This document shows, one piece after another, positions 32,276 through 41,261 of a DNA stretch of 61,824 bases. Each line of letters starts with the position of its first letter. The first letter of the stretch is position 1. A program made the translations under genes and the position numbers. The notes under the pieces are model-generated. The model searched no databases. It was not told where the DNA came from and saw only the letters and a program-made list of their open reading frames with translations. This DNA is from Cytophagaceae bacterium (GTDB lineage: Bacteria > Bacteroidota > Bacteroidia > Cytophagales > UBA9547): the NCBI GenBank assembly GCA_027488865.1, contig JAIYAU010000059.1:1-61824 (forward strand), given 5' to 3'.

Positions 32276-33673
32276 ATGGAAAAATACCGCGATCTTATAG
32301 AGCAAACATTTTACTTTCCGACTGAAGAATTTGAAGTTTCAGAATCGAATGAATTGCACTTTAACGGTGTGCCGTTGATGCCCATTATTAAAGAGTATGG
32401 AACCCCAGTAAAAATATCTTACCTTCCCAAAATAAGCTCTCAGATACAAAAAGCTAAAAAATGGTTTAAAAACGCCTTTTCTAAGCACAACTATGAAGGA
32501 AGTTATACTTATTGCTATTGTACTAAATCTTCTCATTTTGAATTTGTATTACACGAAGCCTTAAAAAACGACATTCATATAGAAACTTCCTCGGCATTTG
32601 ATATTTTTATTGTAAACAACCTATATGAACAAGGTAAAATAACAAAAGACACTTATGTGCTTTGTAATGGTTTTAAAAAAGACCTTTATACTAAAAACAT
32701 ATCTGACCTCATAAATAATGGCTTTCATAATTGCATTCCTATTTTGGATAATATGAATGAACTTGATGTTTATGAAAAATCATTACTAGTACCAAGCAAT
32801 ATAGGAATAAGAATTGCCGCTGATGAAGAACCTAAGTTTGAGTTTTATACCTCTAGGTTAGGAGTGAGATATAACGACATTATTGATTTTTACAAAACCA
32901 AGATTGAGCATAATCCTAAATTCAAACTTAAGCTTCTTCATTTCTTTATAAATTCAGGAATAAAGGATACTTCATATTATTGGTCGGAGCTGAGCAGATT
33001 TGTTGAATTATACTGTGAACTTAAAAAGGTAAATCCAGACCTTGACTCTATGGATATTGGTGGTGGCTTTCCTATAAAGACTTCGGTACATTTTGACTAT
33101 AATTATGAGTATATGGTAGATCAAATTGTAGGTAATATTAAAAGAATATGTGACAGTTATGGAGTACCAGTGCCAAACATTTATTCTGAATTTGGAAGTT
33201 TTACGGTTGGAGAAAGTGGTGCTATCCTTTATTCAATTTTAGGTCAAAAACTTCAAAATGATAAAGAATTATGGTACATGATTGACAGTTCTTTTATCAC
33301 TACTTTACCAGATATTTGGGGTTTAAACCAAAAATATTTAATGTTGGCCATTAATCAATGGGATAGCCTTTACCGTAAAGTAAACATTGGTGGTATTACT
33401 TGCGACAGCCAAGATTATTACAATTCTGAGGCCCACAGTTACAATGTTTTTATGCCTAAAATAAAAGAAGGCGATCCATTATATATAGGTTTTTTCCATA
33501 CTGGCGCTTATCAAGAATCTTTGGGAGGTTATGGAGGGATTCAGCATTGTTTAATACCTGCTCCAAAACATGTACTTATTGATAAAGATGAAAATGGAAA
33601 AATAACCCATCGACTTTTTGCCAATGAACAAAAACCAGAAGACATGTTAGCGATTTTAGGTTATAAAATGTAA
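32276..33673 (+). CDS. Fold-III PLP-dependent arginine decarboxylase
   Basis: 465 aa. Alanine-racemase-type barrel followed by a C-terminal beta-domain, as in ornithine/DAP/arginine decarboxylases. The PLP lysine is probably Lys84 in YCYCTKSSHFEF. The glycine-rich phosphate loop is DSMDIGGGFPI, and the C-terminal active-site Cys is in GITCDSQDYY, with GAYQESLGGYGG near the end. The product would be agmatine, a polyamine precursor. It is shorter than E. coli SpeA (658 aa), as usual for the Bacteroidota form; substrate could be another basic amino acid. Divergent from argS. Confidence 0.8.
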   Translation: MEKYRDLIEQTFYFPTEEFEVSESNELHFNGVPLMPIIKEYGTPVKISYLPKISSQIQKAKKWFKNAFSKHNYEGSYTYCYCTKSSHFEFVLHEALKNDIHIETSSAFDIFIVNNLYEQGKITKDTYVLCNGFKKDLYTKNISDLINNGFHNCIPILDNMNELDVYEKSLLVPSNIGIRIAADEEPKFEFYTSRLGVRYNDIIDFYKTKIEHNPKFKLKLLHFFINSGIKDTSYYWSELSRFVELYCELKKVNPDLDSMDIGGGFPIKTSVHFDYNYEYMVDQIVGNIKRICDSYGVPVPNIYSEFGSFTVGESGAILYSILGQKLQNDKELWYMIDSSFITTLPDIWGLNQKYLMLAINQWDSLYRKVNIGGITCDSQDYYNSEAHSYNVFMPKIKEGDPLYIGFFHTGAYQESLGGYGGIQHCLIPAPKHVLIDKDENGKITHRLFANEQKPEDMLAILGYKM

Positions 33674-33724
33674 TAATATTATAATCAATTGTTAATAGTT
33701 TTTTAGAATTGTAATTGTTAAATA

Positions 33725-35818
33725 TTAACTGATTCTAGCCCAATTAACAGCATTATGTTTTATAGATTGCACATGCCTATAAATTGGAGCATGCTCAGTT
33801 AATTTAAATTCGGGATCTTTTTCAATAATCTCGACAGCTGTTGTGCGTGCTTCTGTAAGAATGGCCGCATCTTGTGACAAGTCTGTTATTAACAAATCTA
33901 AGGCGCCACTTTGTTTGGTACCTGCTAAATCACCTGGACCACGTAAGTGAAGGTCTACATCCGCAATTTCAAAACCATTGTTGGTACGGACCATGGTTTC
34001 AAGTCTTACTTTGCTTTCTGCACCAAGATTGGGCTTGGTCATTAACACACAAAAAGATTGCTCCGCTCCCCTACCTACTCGGCCACGTAGCTGATGCAAT
34101 TGTGCTAAACCAAATCTTTCCGCATTTTCGATTATCATAACAGAGGCATTAGGCACATTTACACCAACTTCTATAACAGTGGTAGCAACCATTATTTTGG
34201 TCTCATTTTTTGCAAAACGCATCATTTCGTAGTCCTTGTCCTTTGACCGCATTTTGCCATGAACAATAGACAATGCTATATCCGGAAATGCACGTGCAAT
34301 ACTTTCGTACCCATCAATCAAATCTTTAAGATCCTGTTTGGCAGACTCTTCTATGAGTGGATAAACTATATATATTTGACGCCCTTTGTTAAGTTCGTCT
34401 CTAATAAAGCCAAATACAGTTAGTCGTTGTGAATCGGTTCGCATTACGGTTTTAATAGGTTTTCTACCTGCGGGCATTTCGTCAATCACTGAAATATCTA
34501 AATCTCCATACAAAGTCATGGCCAAAGTTCTAGGAATTGGGGTAGCTGTCATAACCAAAATGTGGGGGGAAACATTTTTATTTTTCTGCCAAAGTTTAGA
34601 TCGTTGTGCCACACCAAATCGATGCTGTTCGTCAATTACACATAACCCAAGGTTTTTAAACTGAACCTTATCCTCTAAGATGGCATGTGTTCCTACCAAC
34701 ACATTTAAATGGCCATCTTCTAACATTTGATGGATTTCTCGTCTAACACTTAATTTGCTGCTACCTGTAAGTAATGCAATTTTAAAGCCGAGCTTTTGCA
34801 TATATTCTTCTAGGCCACGGTAATGTTGCTCCGCCAGTATTTCAGTAGGTGCCATAAGGCAGGCTTGGGCATCATTATCGATGGCCATTAACATGGCTAT
34901 AAATGCCACCATAGTTTTGCCACTACCAACGTCACCTTGAATAAGACGATTCATCTGCCTGCCGGTATTCATATCTGCATATAGTTCTTTAATTACTCGC
35001 TTTTGGGCATTGGTAAGTTCAAATGGCAATAGCTCGTTATAAAATTTATTTACAGTTGGTATCTTATTAAAATTAAGTCCCTTAAAAGAAGTTTTATTAA
35101 GGTGTTTCTGTTTAACTAATTTGAGCTGAATATAAAAAAGTTCTTCAAATTTGAGCCTACGTTGGGCTTGTGTGAGTGTGCTTGGTGAATCAGGAAAGTG
35201 GATTTGTTCGAGTGCCTTTTGTTTGCTTACTAGTTTGTATTTGTCGATAATGTATTTAGGGAGTGTTTCATTTATTTTATTGAGAGCCAATTCAAGCAAC
35301 TGCCTTTGAAGTTTACTTATCCCTTTGCTGTCTAAATAAAACCTTCTGAGTTTTTCGGTACTGCTATAAATTGGTTGCAAATAACCTTCCATTGATTTAT
35401 TTTCTCCAAATAATTCAATTTCTGGATGTACTATATTAATCGTACCGTTAAAAATATTTGGCTTACCAAAAACAATATATTGATCTCCCTTTTTAAGAAA
35501 TTTTTGAATAAAAGGTACACTTTGAAACCAGACTAACTCAATCACCCCAGTCTTATCTTCCAGTTGTGCCACCAGCCTCTTTTTGGTGTCTGTGCCCACC
35601 AAGCTTACCATCGTAAGTACTCCTTTTACTTGTATGTACGCTAAATCTTCATGAGCATCTTTAATTTGGTAAATCTTTGATCGGTCTTCCCATCGAAATG
35701 GATAATATTGAATAAGGTCGCCAAATGTAAATATCTGCAATTCCTTTTGCATAATCTCGGCCTTTTGTGGGCCAACTCCTTTTAAAAACTCAATATTCGT
35801 CTCAAAAAAATTATTCAC
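33725..35818 (-). CDS. recG: ATP-dependent DNA helicase RecG
   Basis: 697 aa from a GTG at 35818, giving a family-like start with FFETNIEFLKGVGPQKAE; the frame is open 51 bp further upstream but only from a TTG. N-terminal wedge domain with OB fold, then superfamily 2 helicase: Walker A GDVGSGKT (~293-300), DEQH (~394), TATPIPRTLAM, motif VI QLRGRVGRG, and the RecG C-terminal TRG region. It remodels stalled replication forks and Holliday junctions. A TAAATTTG box lies 4 bp upstream of the GTG. Housekeeping gene without obvious operon partners. Confidence 0.94.
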   Translation of the reverse strand: MNNFFETNIEFLKGVGPQKAEIMQKELQIFTFGDLIQYYPFRWEDRSKIYQIKDAHEDLAYIQVKGVLTMVSLVGTDTKKRLVAQLEDKTGVIELVWFQSVPFIQKFLKKGDQYIVFGKPNIFNGTINIVHPEIELFGENKSMEGYLQPIYSSTEKLRRFYLDSKGISKLQRQLLELALNKINETLPKYIIDKYKLVSKQKALEQIHFPDSPSTLTQAQRRLKFEELFYIQLKLVKQKHLNKTSFKGLNFNKIPTVNKFYNELLPFELTNAQKRVIKELYADMNTGRQMNRLIQGDVGSGKTMVAFIAMLMAIDNDAQACLMAPTEILAEQHYRGLEEYMQKLGFKIALLTGSSKLSVRREIHQMLEDGHLNVLVGTHAILEDKVQFKNLGLCVIDEQHRFGVAQRSKLWQKNKNVSPHILVMTATPIPRTLAMTLYGDLDISVIDEMPAGRKPIKTVMRTDSQRLTVFGFIRDELNKGRQIYIVYPLIEESAKQDLKDLIDGYESIARAFPDIALSIVHGKMRSKDKDYEMMRFAKNETKIMVATTVIEVGVNVPNASVMIIENAERFGLAQLHQLRGRVGRGAEQSFCVLMTKPNLGAESKVRLETMVRTNNGFEIADVDLHLRGPGDLAGTKQSGALDLLITDLSQDAAILTEARTTAVEIIEKDPEFKLTEHAPIYRHVQSIKHNAVNWARIS

Positions 35819-36008
35819 CCTCAAATTTAATAAATATAAATTTGTAATTATTAAAACAGCGGTTATCAAAATTTGGCAAATAGGTACCTATCAATCGCAA
35901 TACAATAGACCTGTAAGATTAGAAAAATAAAAAAATGTAACCTCTCAAATTAAAAAACACAAATGGGATTTTGATACAAAAATTAACAAAAATTGGATTA
36001 AATTTAAC

Positions 36009-37364
36009 TTAAATCAGTAACATATTGGCCACCAAAAAGTAAACTGCCAAACCTAATAGATCGTTGGCCGTGGTTATAAATGGTCCTGAAGCTAACGCTG
36101 GATTAATCCCAAGTTTATCTAAAATAATGGGGGTGATGGTACCCATAAGCGACGCTAACATAACAACACAAAATAAGGCGATGGACACAACAAAAGCCAG
36201 GTTTGTTTTTTCACCCAAAACTGTGTTAAATCCGAATACAAGTGCCGCCAATACCAACCCATTAATTACCGCCACAAATAATACCCTTAGCAATCGCTGA
36301 CCTAGGCTATCTAACATCAAAGATTTACTGGCCAAGCTTTGCACCACAATAGAGGAAGACTGCACCCCTACGTTGCCACCTGTGGCAGTAATTAAAGGAA
36401 TGAAAAACGCCATAGCTGGTACAAGTGCCAAACTAGCTTCGAATAAACCTATAAATCTCGCACCTAACAAACCTCCCAACATACCAATTACCAGCCAAGG
36501 AAGCCTTGCTCTTGAGAGCATCCATACGTTGTCATCTTCTTCGATATCTTCCGAAATACCCGTCATCGCTTGACGATCTCTTTCCGCCCTTTCTTTGATT
36601 ACGTCCACTACGTCATCTATAGTAATGCGACCAAGTAATTTACCCTGTACATTTACAACCGGAATAGCCTCTAAATCATATTTTTCCATCATATCGGCCA
36701 CCTCTTCCGTTTCTCGATACGACTCCACACAAATAATATCAGGGTCATATATATCCTTAACAGTTGTATAATCTTGGCTTAATAGCAGCTTTTTAACAGA
36801 AACAATGCCAAGTAGGATTTCATTTTCATCAACCACATAAACAGAATAAAAACGCTCAACATTTTCTGCTTGGCGTCGTATTTCCTCAATACATTGTTTT
36901 ACATTCCAATGGATATAGGCTTTAATTAACTCCTTGGCCATGATACCTCCAGCCACGTCTTCTTCATAACGAAGTAGCTCCAGAATGTATGCAGCAGCCT
37001 CTTTATTGACCCTTTCTATGTGCGCAATTACTTCTTCGCGCTGTTTTACTGCAAGTTCGTTTATGATATCCACAGCATCATCCGAATCGATAAACTTGAG
37101 GTAGCTGGCAATGTGTTCACTGTCAAAATTCTTTAAAAAACCTTTGCGTGTAACGGGATCAATATAGCTAATAACTTCTGCGGCAAAGTCTTCATCTATT
37201 TGGTTGATAATATAGATGCACTCGTTGGTGTCAAGTTCATACATGATCTCGGCGGCATCAGTAGGATAAAAATCCTCAAAGGTTTCCTTTAAAAAGGCAC
37301 TATATTGGTTATCAACAGCGTCTTTTACTTGGTCTATGAACTCCTTGGTTAATTCGATTTGCAC
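36009..37364 (-). CDS. mgtE: Magnesium transporter MgtE
   Basis: 451 aa. Cytoplasmic N domain of helical repeats (1-~125, with FEDFYPTDAAEIMYELD), a CBS domain pair (~130-250: YVVDENEILLGIVSVKKLLL and AIPVVNVQGKLLGRITIDDVVDVI), a connecting helix, and five transmembrane helices (~285-451) with GGNVGVQSSSIVVQSLA, the signature of the MgtE pore. Imports Mg2+ and is gated by Mg2+ bound to N and CBS domains. GTG start. Single gene between recG and rsmA. Confidence 0.94.
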   Translation of the reverse strand: MQIELTKEFIDQVKDAVDNQYSAFLKETFEDFYPTDAAEIMYELDTNECIYIINQIDEDFAAEVISYIDPVTRKGFLKNFDSEHIASYLKFIDSDDAVDIINELAVKQREEVIAHIERVNKEAAAYILELLRYEEDVAGGIMAKELIKAYIHWNVKQCIEEIRRQAENVERFYSVYVVDENEILLGIVSVKKLLLSQDYTTVKDIYDPDIICVESYRETEEVADMMEKYDLEAIPVVNVQGKLLGRITIDDVVDVIKERAERDRQAMTGISEDIEEDDNVWMLSRARLPWLVIGMLGGLLGARFIGLFEASLALVPAMAFFIPLITATGGNVGVQSSSIVVQSLASKSLMLDSLGQRLLRVLFVAVINGLVLAALVFGFNTVLGEKTNLAFVVSIALFCVVMLASLMGTITPIILDKLGINPALASGPFITTANDLLGLAVYFLVANMLLI

Positions 37365-37477
37365 GATTGCTAGGCGTTAAAAGGTTAAAGAGTAATGCTT
37401 TGACATAAATCAAAAACACTTGGTTTAATTCAAAAATTATTTTCAGGCTCCATATTTTGACCTAGCTTACAAAAAAA

Positions 37478-38260
37478 TTACTTAGCCATCAACTGATTTG
37501 TAAGCAACACAAAATCCGATACACTCAATTGTTCCGCGCGTTTGTCAAGTGTGGCACTAGGCACGTCATTCATGGGCAAATTTAAACTTTTAAGTGCATT
37601 GCGCAAGGTTTTTCTACGCATATTAAAACCTTGTTTTACGACCTTTTTAAACATAACTTCATCACAAGCTAAGTTCATTACCTCGTTCCTTCTTACACGG
37701 ATTACAGCCGAACGCACCTTGGGAGGAGGATCAAACACATCTGGCTCCACGGTAAAAAGATACTCCACCGTATAAAAAGCCTGCAACAAAACACTTAATA
37801 TTCCATAATCTTTTTTGCCGGGAGGTGAAGCCAATCGTTCTGCAACTTCTTTCTGCAACATACCCACCACTTCAGTCACTTGGTTCTTGTAATCAAGCGC
37901 CTTAAAAAATATTTGTGAGGAAATATTATAAGGAAAGTTGCCAATTATACCCAAAGAGCCCTCGTTTACCTTATTTAAATCATATTGTAAAAAATCTCCT
38001 TGTATGATTTTGCCTTTCAGCTCAGGAAAGTTTTTTTCAAGATAATTTACTGACTCATGATCCAACTCTATTACTTGTAAATTTTTGGTAGAATCTTTTA
38101 ACAGAAATTGGGTTAACACACCCATACCAGGCCCAACCTCTAACACATGTTGATACCCTCCATGACCCGTCAAACTCTCCGCAATACGCTGGGCAATAGA
38201 TAAATCTGTAAGAAAATGTTGCCCTAGATGTTTTTTGGGAGTTACTTTCATGTAAGTCAT
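37478..38260 (-). CDS. rsmA: 16S rRNA A1518/A1519 dimethyltransferase
   Basis: 260 aa. GQHFLTD at the start, SAM-binding LEVGPGMGVLTQFLL, and the catalytic NFPYNISSQIFFK (N-[LIF]-P-Y). Dimethylates two adjacent adenines in 16S rRNA helix 45, needed for late 30S maturation; loss confers kasugamycin resistance in other bacteria. Start at MTYMKV or at the Met three codons in. Two short possible start contexts, both consistent with the family length. Confidence 0.95.
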   Translation of the reverse strand: MTYMKVTPKKHLGQHFLTDLSIAQRIAESLTGHGGYQHVLEVGPGMGVLTQFLLKDSTKNLQVIELDHESVNYLEKNFPELKGKIIQGDFLQYDLNKVNEGSLGIIGNFPYNISSQIFFKALDYKNQVTEVVGMLQKEVAERLASPPGKKDYGILSVLLQAFYTVEYLFTVEPDVFDPPPKVRSAVIRVRRNEVMNLACDEVMFKKVVKQGFNMRRKTLRNALKSLNLPMNDVPSATLDKRAEQLSVSDFVLLTNQLMAK

Positions 38261-38288
38261 TAAGTGTTAAAAATTAGGCAAAGCTAGT

Positions 38289-38310
38289 AGGATTAGCTGG
38301 TTAATCCTAA
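38289..38310. repeat. 8-bp inverted repeat between rsmA and the GT9 gene
   Basis: Perfect arms TAGGATTA (38289-38296) and TAATCCTA (38303-38310), six-base loop. There is no T-run, so it could be an operator or a weak hairpin upstream of rsmA. Confidence 0.35.
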
Positions 38311-38406
38311 GGTTGGATAATAGGGCTTTTTGATGTTTTTAAACAATTCTAACGATTTCAAATCTAAATACAGATATCTAATTAACGTCCATAATATAAC
38401 CAATGA

Positions 38407-39576
38407 TTAACTCAAGAGTTCGTCAATTTCTTGAATGATCATTTGTGGATTGATTTCGTCAATATGGGTTTTACCAGACCATGCGAACATATTCTGGCCT
38501 TGAGCTTTAAATTTCCTATTAAAAGTAGCCGTAAACACAGCTTTTACATGTTTCATTTTGGTTGGATAGGGAAAAAATCTTCCATAATTGTTACCATTTA
38601 AAACTACAATAGTCTTAGTGCCAATGCATGCTCCAAAATGTGCCCCACTGGTATCGTTACTTATTAAAAGCGCTGCCGATTGCATTAAACCAGCCAACTC
38701 CATCAAATTAGTTTTGCCCGTATAATCTAGAATTGAATTTGAGAATTGCGCAGTAGAAAGTATTTTTGCGGCTTGTTTTGTTTCCTTTTTAGAACCAGCA
38801 ACAACCACTTTAAAACCATACTTTTGTATACAATAATCTGCGATTTTTGAATAGTTTTTAACATTCCAACACTTTCTTTTCGCATTAGAACCTGGGAAAA
38901 TAAGTATAAATTTTTCGTCTAAAAAATGTACCTGATCCGATAAAACAATATTTGGTTGAGTCAGACTAATAGAACAGGATAACACATTTTCAAAAAATAA
39001 TTTGTTCCAATAAAACATAAACATATCATCGCCATGGTGTGCTACCAACTCGGAATAAATTTTAATTGGAAAATTTCTATTCGTATCCCAGCCCTTCTTC
39101 TGGAAAGCACAGCAAGAGTAGACCAAAAAGTCTTCTAAGAATAGACTAGGTGTAATGGTAGGCACCCATGCCTCGTCATAGCTATTAAGATTAAGTTCCT
39201 TTAAAAAAGAGGCTTTGTATACGCTATCATTGAAAAACTTTCCTTTGTCAAGCCAAACAAATTGATTTATATATGGAGCATCCAATCCTTCCGATAAATT
39301 CTTCCAAGCACTATTTCCCAATAATGTAACTTGATAATCTTTGTATTTCTCGGTGGACTTTACAAATGGCAGGAAATTTCTGAACAACACATAATCGCCA
39401 ATATCGTCAACTCGAATAATTAGCAGTTGTTTATTATTATTGTAATCCGTTTTGCCCTCAGGATATGAGCTAAAAAGGGCAAGGGCCTCCTTTTGATGCC
39501 GTTGATTCCTCTTGTTTGCTTTTAACTTCTTGAGAAATTCAGAAAAGAAAATCTGTAGGTTAAGGAAGAAAATCAT
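38407..39576 (-). CDS. GT9 (heptosyltransferase-like) glycosyltransferase
   Basis: 389 aa from ATG 39576 (MIFFLNLQIFFSEF); the frame can open 30 bp earlier at a TTG. GT-B fold with LLIIRVDDIGDYVLFRNFL, a classic GT9 nucleotide-binding start, and C-terminal VVVAGSKKETKQAAKIL, ALLISNDTSGAHFGACIGTKT. The last matches the heptosyltransferase D-T-S/P-x-x-H donor-site region. GT9 enzymes add heptose or related sugars to LPS core. It begins the reverse-strand glycan island and may act on the same acceptor as the island enzymes. Confidence 0.78.
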   Translation of the reverse strand: MIFFLNLQIFFSEFLKKLKANKRNQRHQKEALALFSSYPEGKTDYNNNKQLLIIRVDDIGDYVLFRNFLPFVKSTEKYKDYQVTLLGNSAWKNLSEGLDAPYINQFVWLDKGKFFNDSVYKASFLKELNLNSYDEAWVPTITPSLFLEDFLVYSCCAFQKKGWDTNRNFPIKIYSELVAHHGDDMFMFYWNKLFFENVLSCSISLTQPNIVLSDQVHFLDEKFILIFPGSNAKRKCWNVKNYSKIADYCIQKYGFKVVVAGSKKETKQAAKILSTAQFSNSILDYTGKTNLMELAGLMQSAALLISNDTSGAHFGACIGTKTIVVLNGNNYGRFFPYPTKMKHVKAVFTATFNRKFKAQGQNMFAWSGKTHIDEINPQMIIQEIDELLS

Positions 39577-39734
39577 TCTGTTTGTAGTTTTTAAACTAGG
39601 TAACAAGTCCCCTTAATTGATTAATTTTAGCAAAAAGACTGTACTGAAATATAATATGTTTTAATAGTTATTGTAAAAACGAAAGACAACCTATGTTTTA
39701 CCTAATCCACAATAATATTTGCACCAGTCCAGTT

Positions 39735-41255
39735 TTAACGAATTGGGGTATCTAGTTTTACTATTATTAAGTCCTTTTTATCAGTAGTAATTTGGTAACT
39801 TCTATTAGCAATAAATGCGCTGCGCAATGGTTCTTCAAGACCGAAATAACTTTTATAGGTCTTGTTAAAAATTACATAATGAATATCATACTTATAAGCA
39901 GAATCTATTACTTGAGCAAAAGTGTTTTTAGGCCTCCCATGAAATTCATTAAAAAAACTATAACGTACCATTGTATGAATCCTGTTAAAATTCTTGATTT
40001 CATTAAATATAAAACCTTCTGGTGCAATGATATTAAGTTTGTTGTGTTCGTTTGGTATATGTCCTGCAACTTCCGCATTAATTTCGATTTCAGATTTCCG
40101 GTTCCAATGTTTAAAATTATGGATAATCTGATTCATATCACCATAAAGTTGTACCGCTATAAATGCAAAAAAGAGTGATAAATGAATAATTAGTTTATTA
40201 TTCTGCGCATACATGAAAGAATTTCTAACAGTAACTAAAATAATTAAAATCAAAAATGGAAAATACAATAGAAGATATTTAGGAGTTTTGCTATAGGTAT
40301 AACAACCTAATGAAATAACTAGCACCAAAGTATATATTAGTAAATCTCTATGCTGCCTCTTCAAAAATTTAAACCCAACTATAATAGAATAAATAAGCAA
40401 CAGACTAAGAAAAATTTCCTTTTCGGTAAAGAAGAAACGAATATGTTCATCCAAGATTTTTATGAACGGAGAATACCATTCATAATTTGCTTTGTCTATT
40501 GAAGGGTCGTTCTTAAATTGTACAATAAATTGTTGAATATCACTATGAATCAAAATGTCGCTAAAATAAATAATACCAAAAAGTAGAGTACTACAAAAAC
40601 CAAATATAAAACCTTCCTTCCATCTCTGATGGGTCAAAAGAAGTACAAAACCTGCCACAATAAAAATCAATCCATTTAAATGTGAAGCGAAAGCTAAGCC
40701 CGCCAAAAACGAGGAAAAAACTAACCCAATTAATTTTTTTTCGTCTAAATAGCGGCTAAGTTGCCAATAAGAGCCGAAACCCAAGGCCATAATCATAATT
40801 TCAGGTCTAAAGCAAAAAGAATAATAAGCAATGCCATTACAAATAAGAATAACAGGAATTGCAATAAAAACCATATTCTCCCCAAAGGAATCTTGATTTT
40901 TCTTTAAGAATAAATAAAAAAATGCGAAGAAAATAAAGAGGTATATCAAAGATACAGCATGCAAAGTATACAACGACCAACCAAATATCTTTGATAAAAC
41001 ATAGCCATTGTATATTAAAAATTTATGAAATATTGATTGATAGTTCTCTAGACCAATATTATTAAAGCCACGCATCAACTCACTTTTTACATGACCCGTT
41101 TTAAGTAGCCAAAAAACCTGTTCGCCAATAAAATCATCATCTTGTCGAGAGTTTTTATTTAGTTGAAATAAAATAAATACAACAATACTGAAAATAAAAA
41201 TCAACCTTTTAGAACCACTTGAGTTTACTAAATTAATAATAGACAACCTCTTCAT
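39735..41255 (-). CDS. Polytopic GT-C-like membrane glycosyltransferase or uncharacterised protein
   Basis: 506 aa with ~10-11 predicted transmembrane helices (LIFIFSIVVFILFQ, LYLFIFFAFFYLFL, MVFIAIPVILICNG, and others) and an acidic first loop containing NSRQDDDFIGEQVFW, where GT-C enzymes keep a catalytic Asp/Glu pair. This suggests a GT39/GT83-like enzyme that uses a lipid-linked sugar donor at the periplasmic face. The C-terminal ~110 residues are soluble. It is 6 bp after the ABC exporter gene and precedes the GT9 gene, in the same reading direction. Family assignment is by topology, not strong motifs. Confidence 0.65.
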   Translation of the reverse strand: MKRLSIINLVNSSGSKRLIFIFSIVVFILFQLNKNSRQDDDFIGEQVFWLLKTGHVKSELMRGFNNIGLENYQSIFHKFLIYNGYVLSKIFGWSLYTLHAVSLIYLFIFFAFFYLFLKKNQDSFGENMVFIAIPVILICNGIAYYSFCFRPEIMIMALGFGSYWQLSRYLDEKKLIGLVFSSFLAGLAFASHLNGLIFIVAGFVLLLTHQRWKEGFIFGFCSTLLFGIIYFSDILIHSDIQQFIVQFKNDPSIDKANYEWYSPFIKILDEHIRFFFTEKEIFLSLLLIYSIIVGFKFLKRQHRDLLIYTLVLVISLGCYTYSKTPKYLLLYFPFLILIILVTVRNSFMYAQNNKLIIHLSLFFAFIAVQLYGDMNQIIHNFKHWNRKSEIEINAEVAGHIPNEHNKLNIIAPEGFIFNEIKNFNRIHTMVRYSFFNEFHGRPKNTFAQVIDSAYKYDIHYVIFNKTYKSYFGLEEPLRSAFIANRSYQITTDKKDLIIVKLDTPIR

Positions 41256-41261
41256 GACAAA

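Noticed and set aside
33674-33724. A/T-rich GTTAATA / TATTAAC repeat after the arginine decarboxylase gene
   Set aside because: Only 7 bp with a long loop, no GC pair at the base; too weak to call a terminator.
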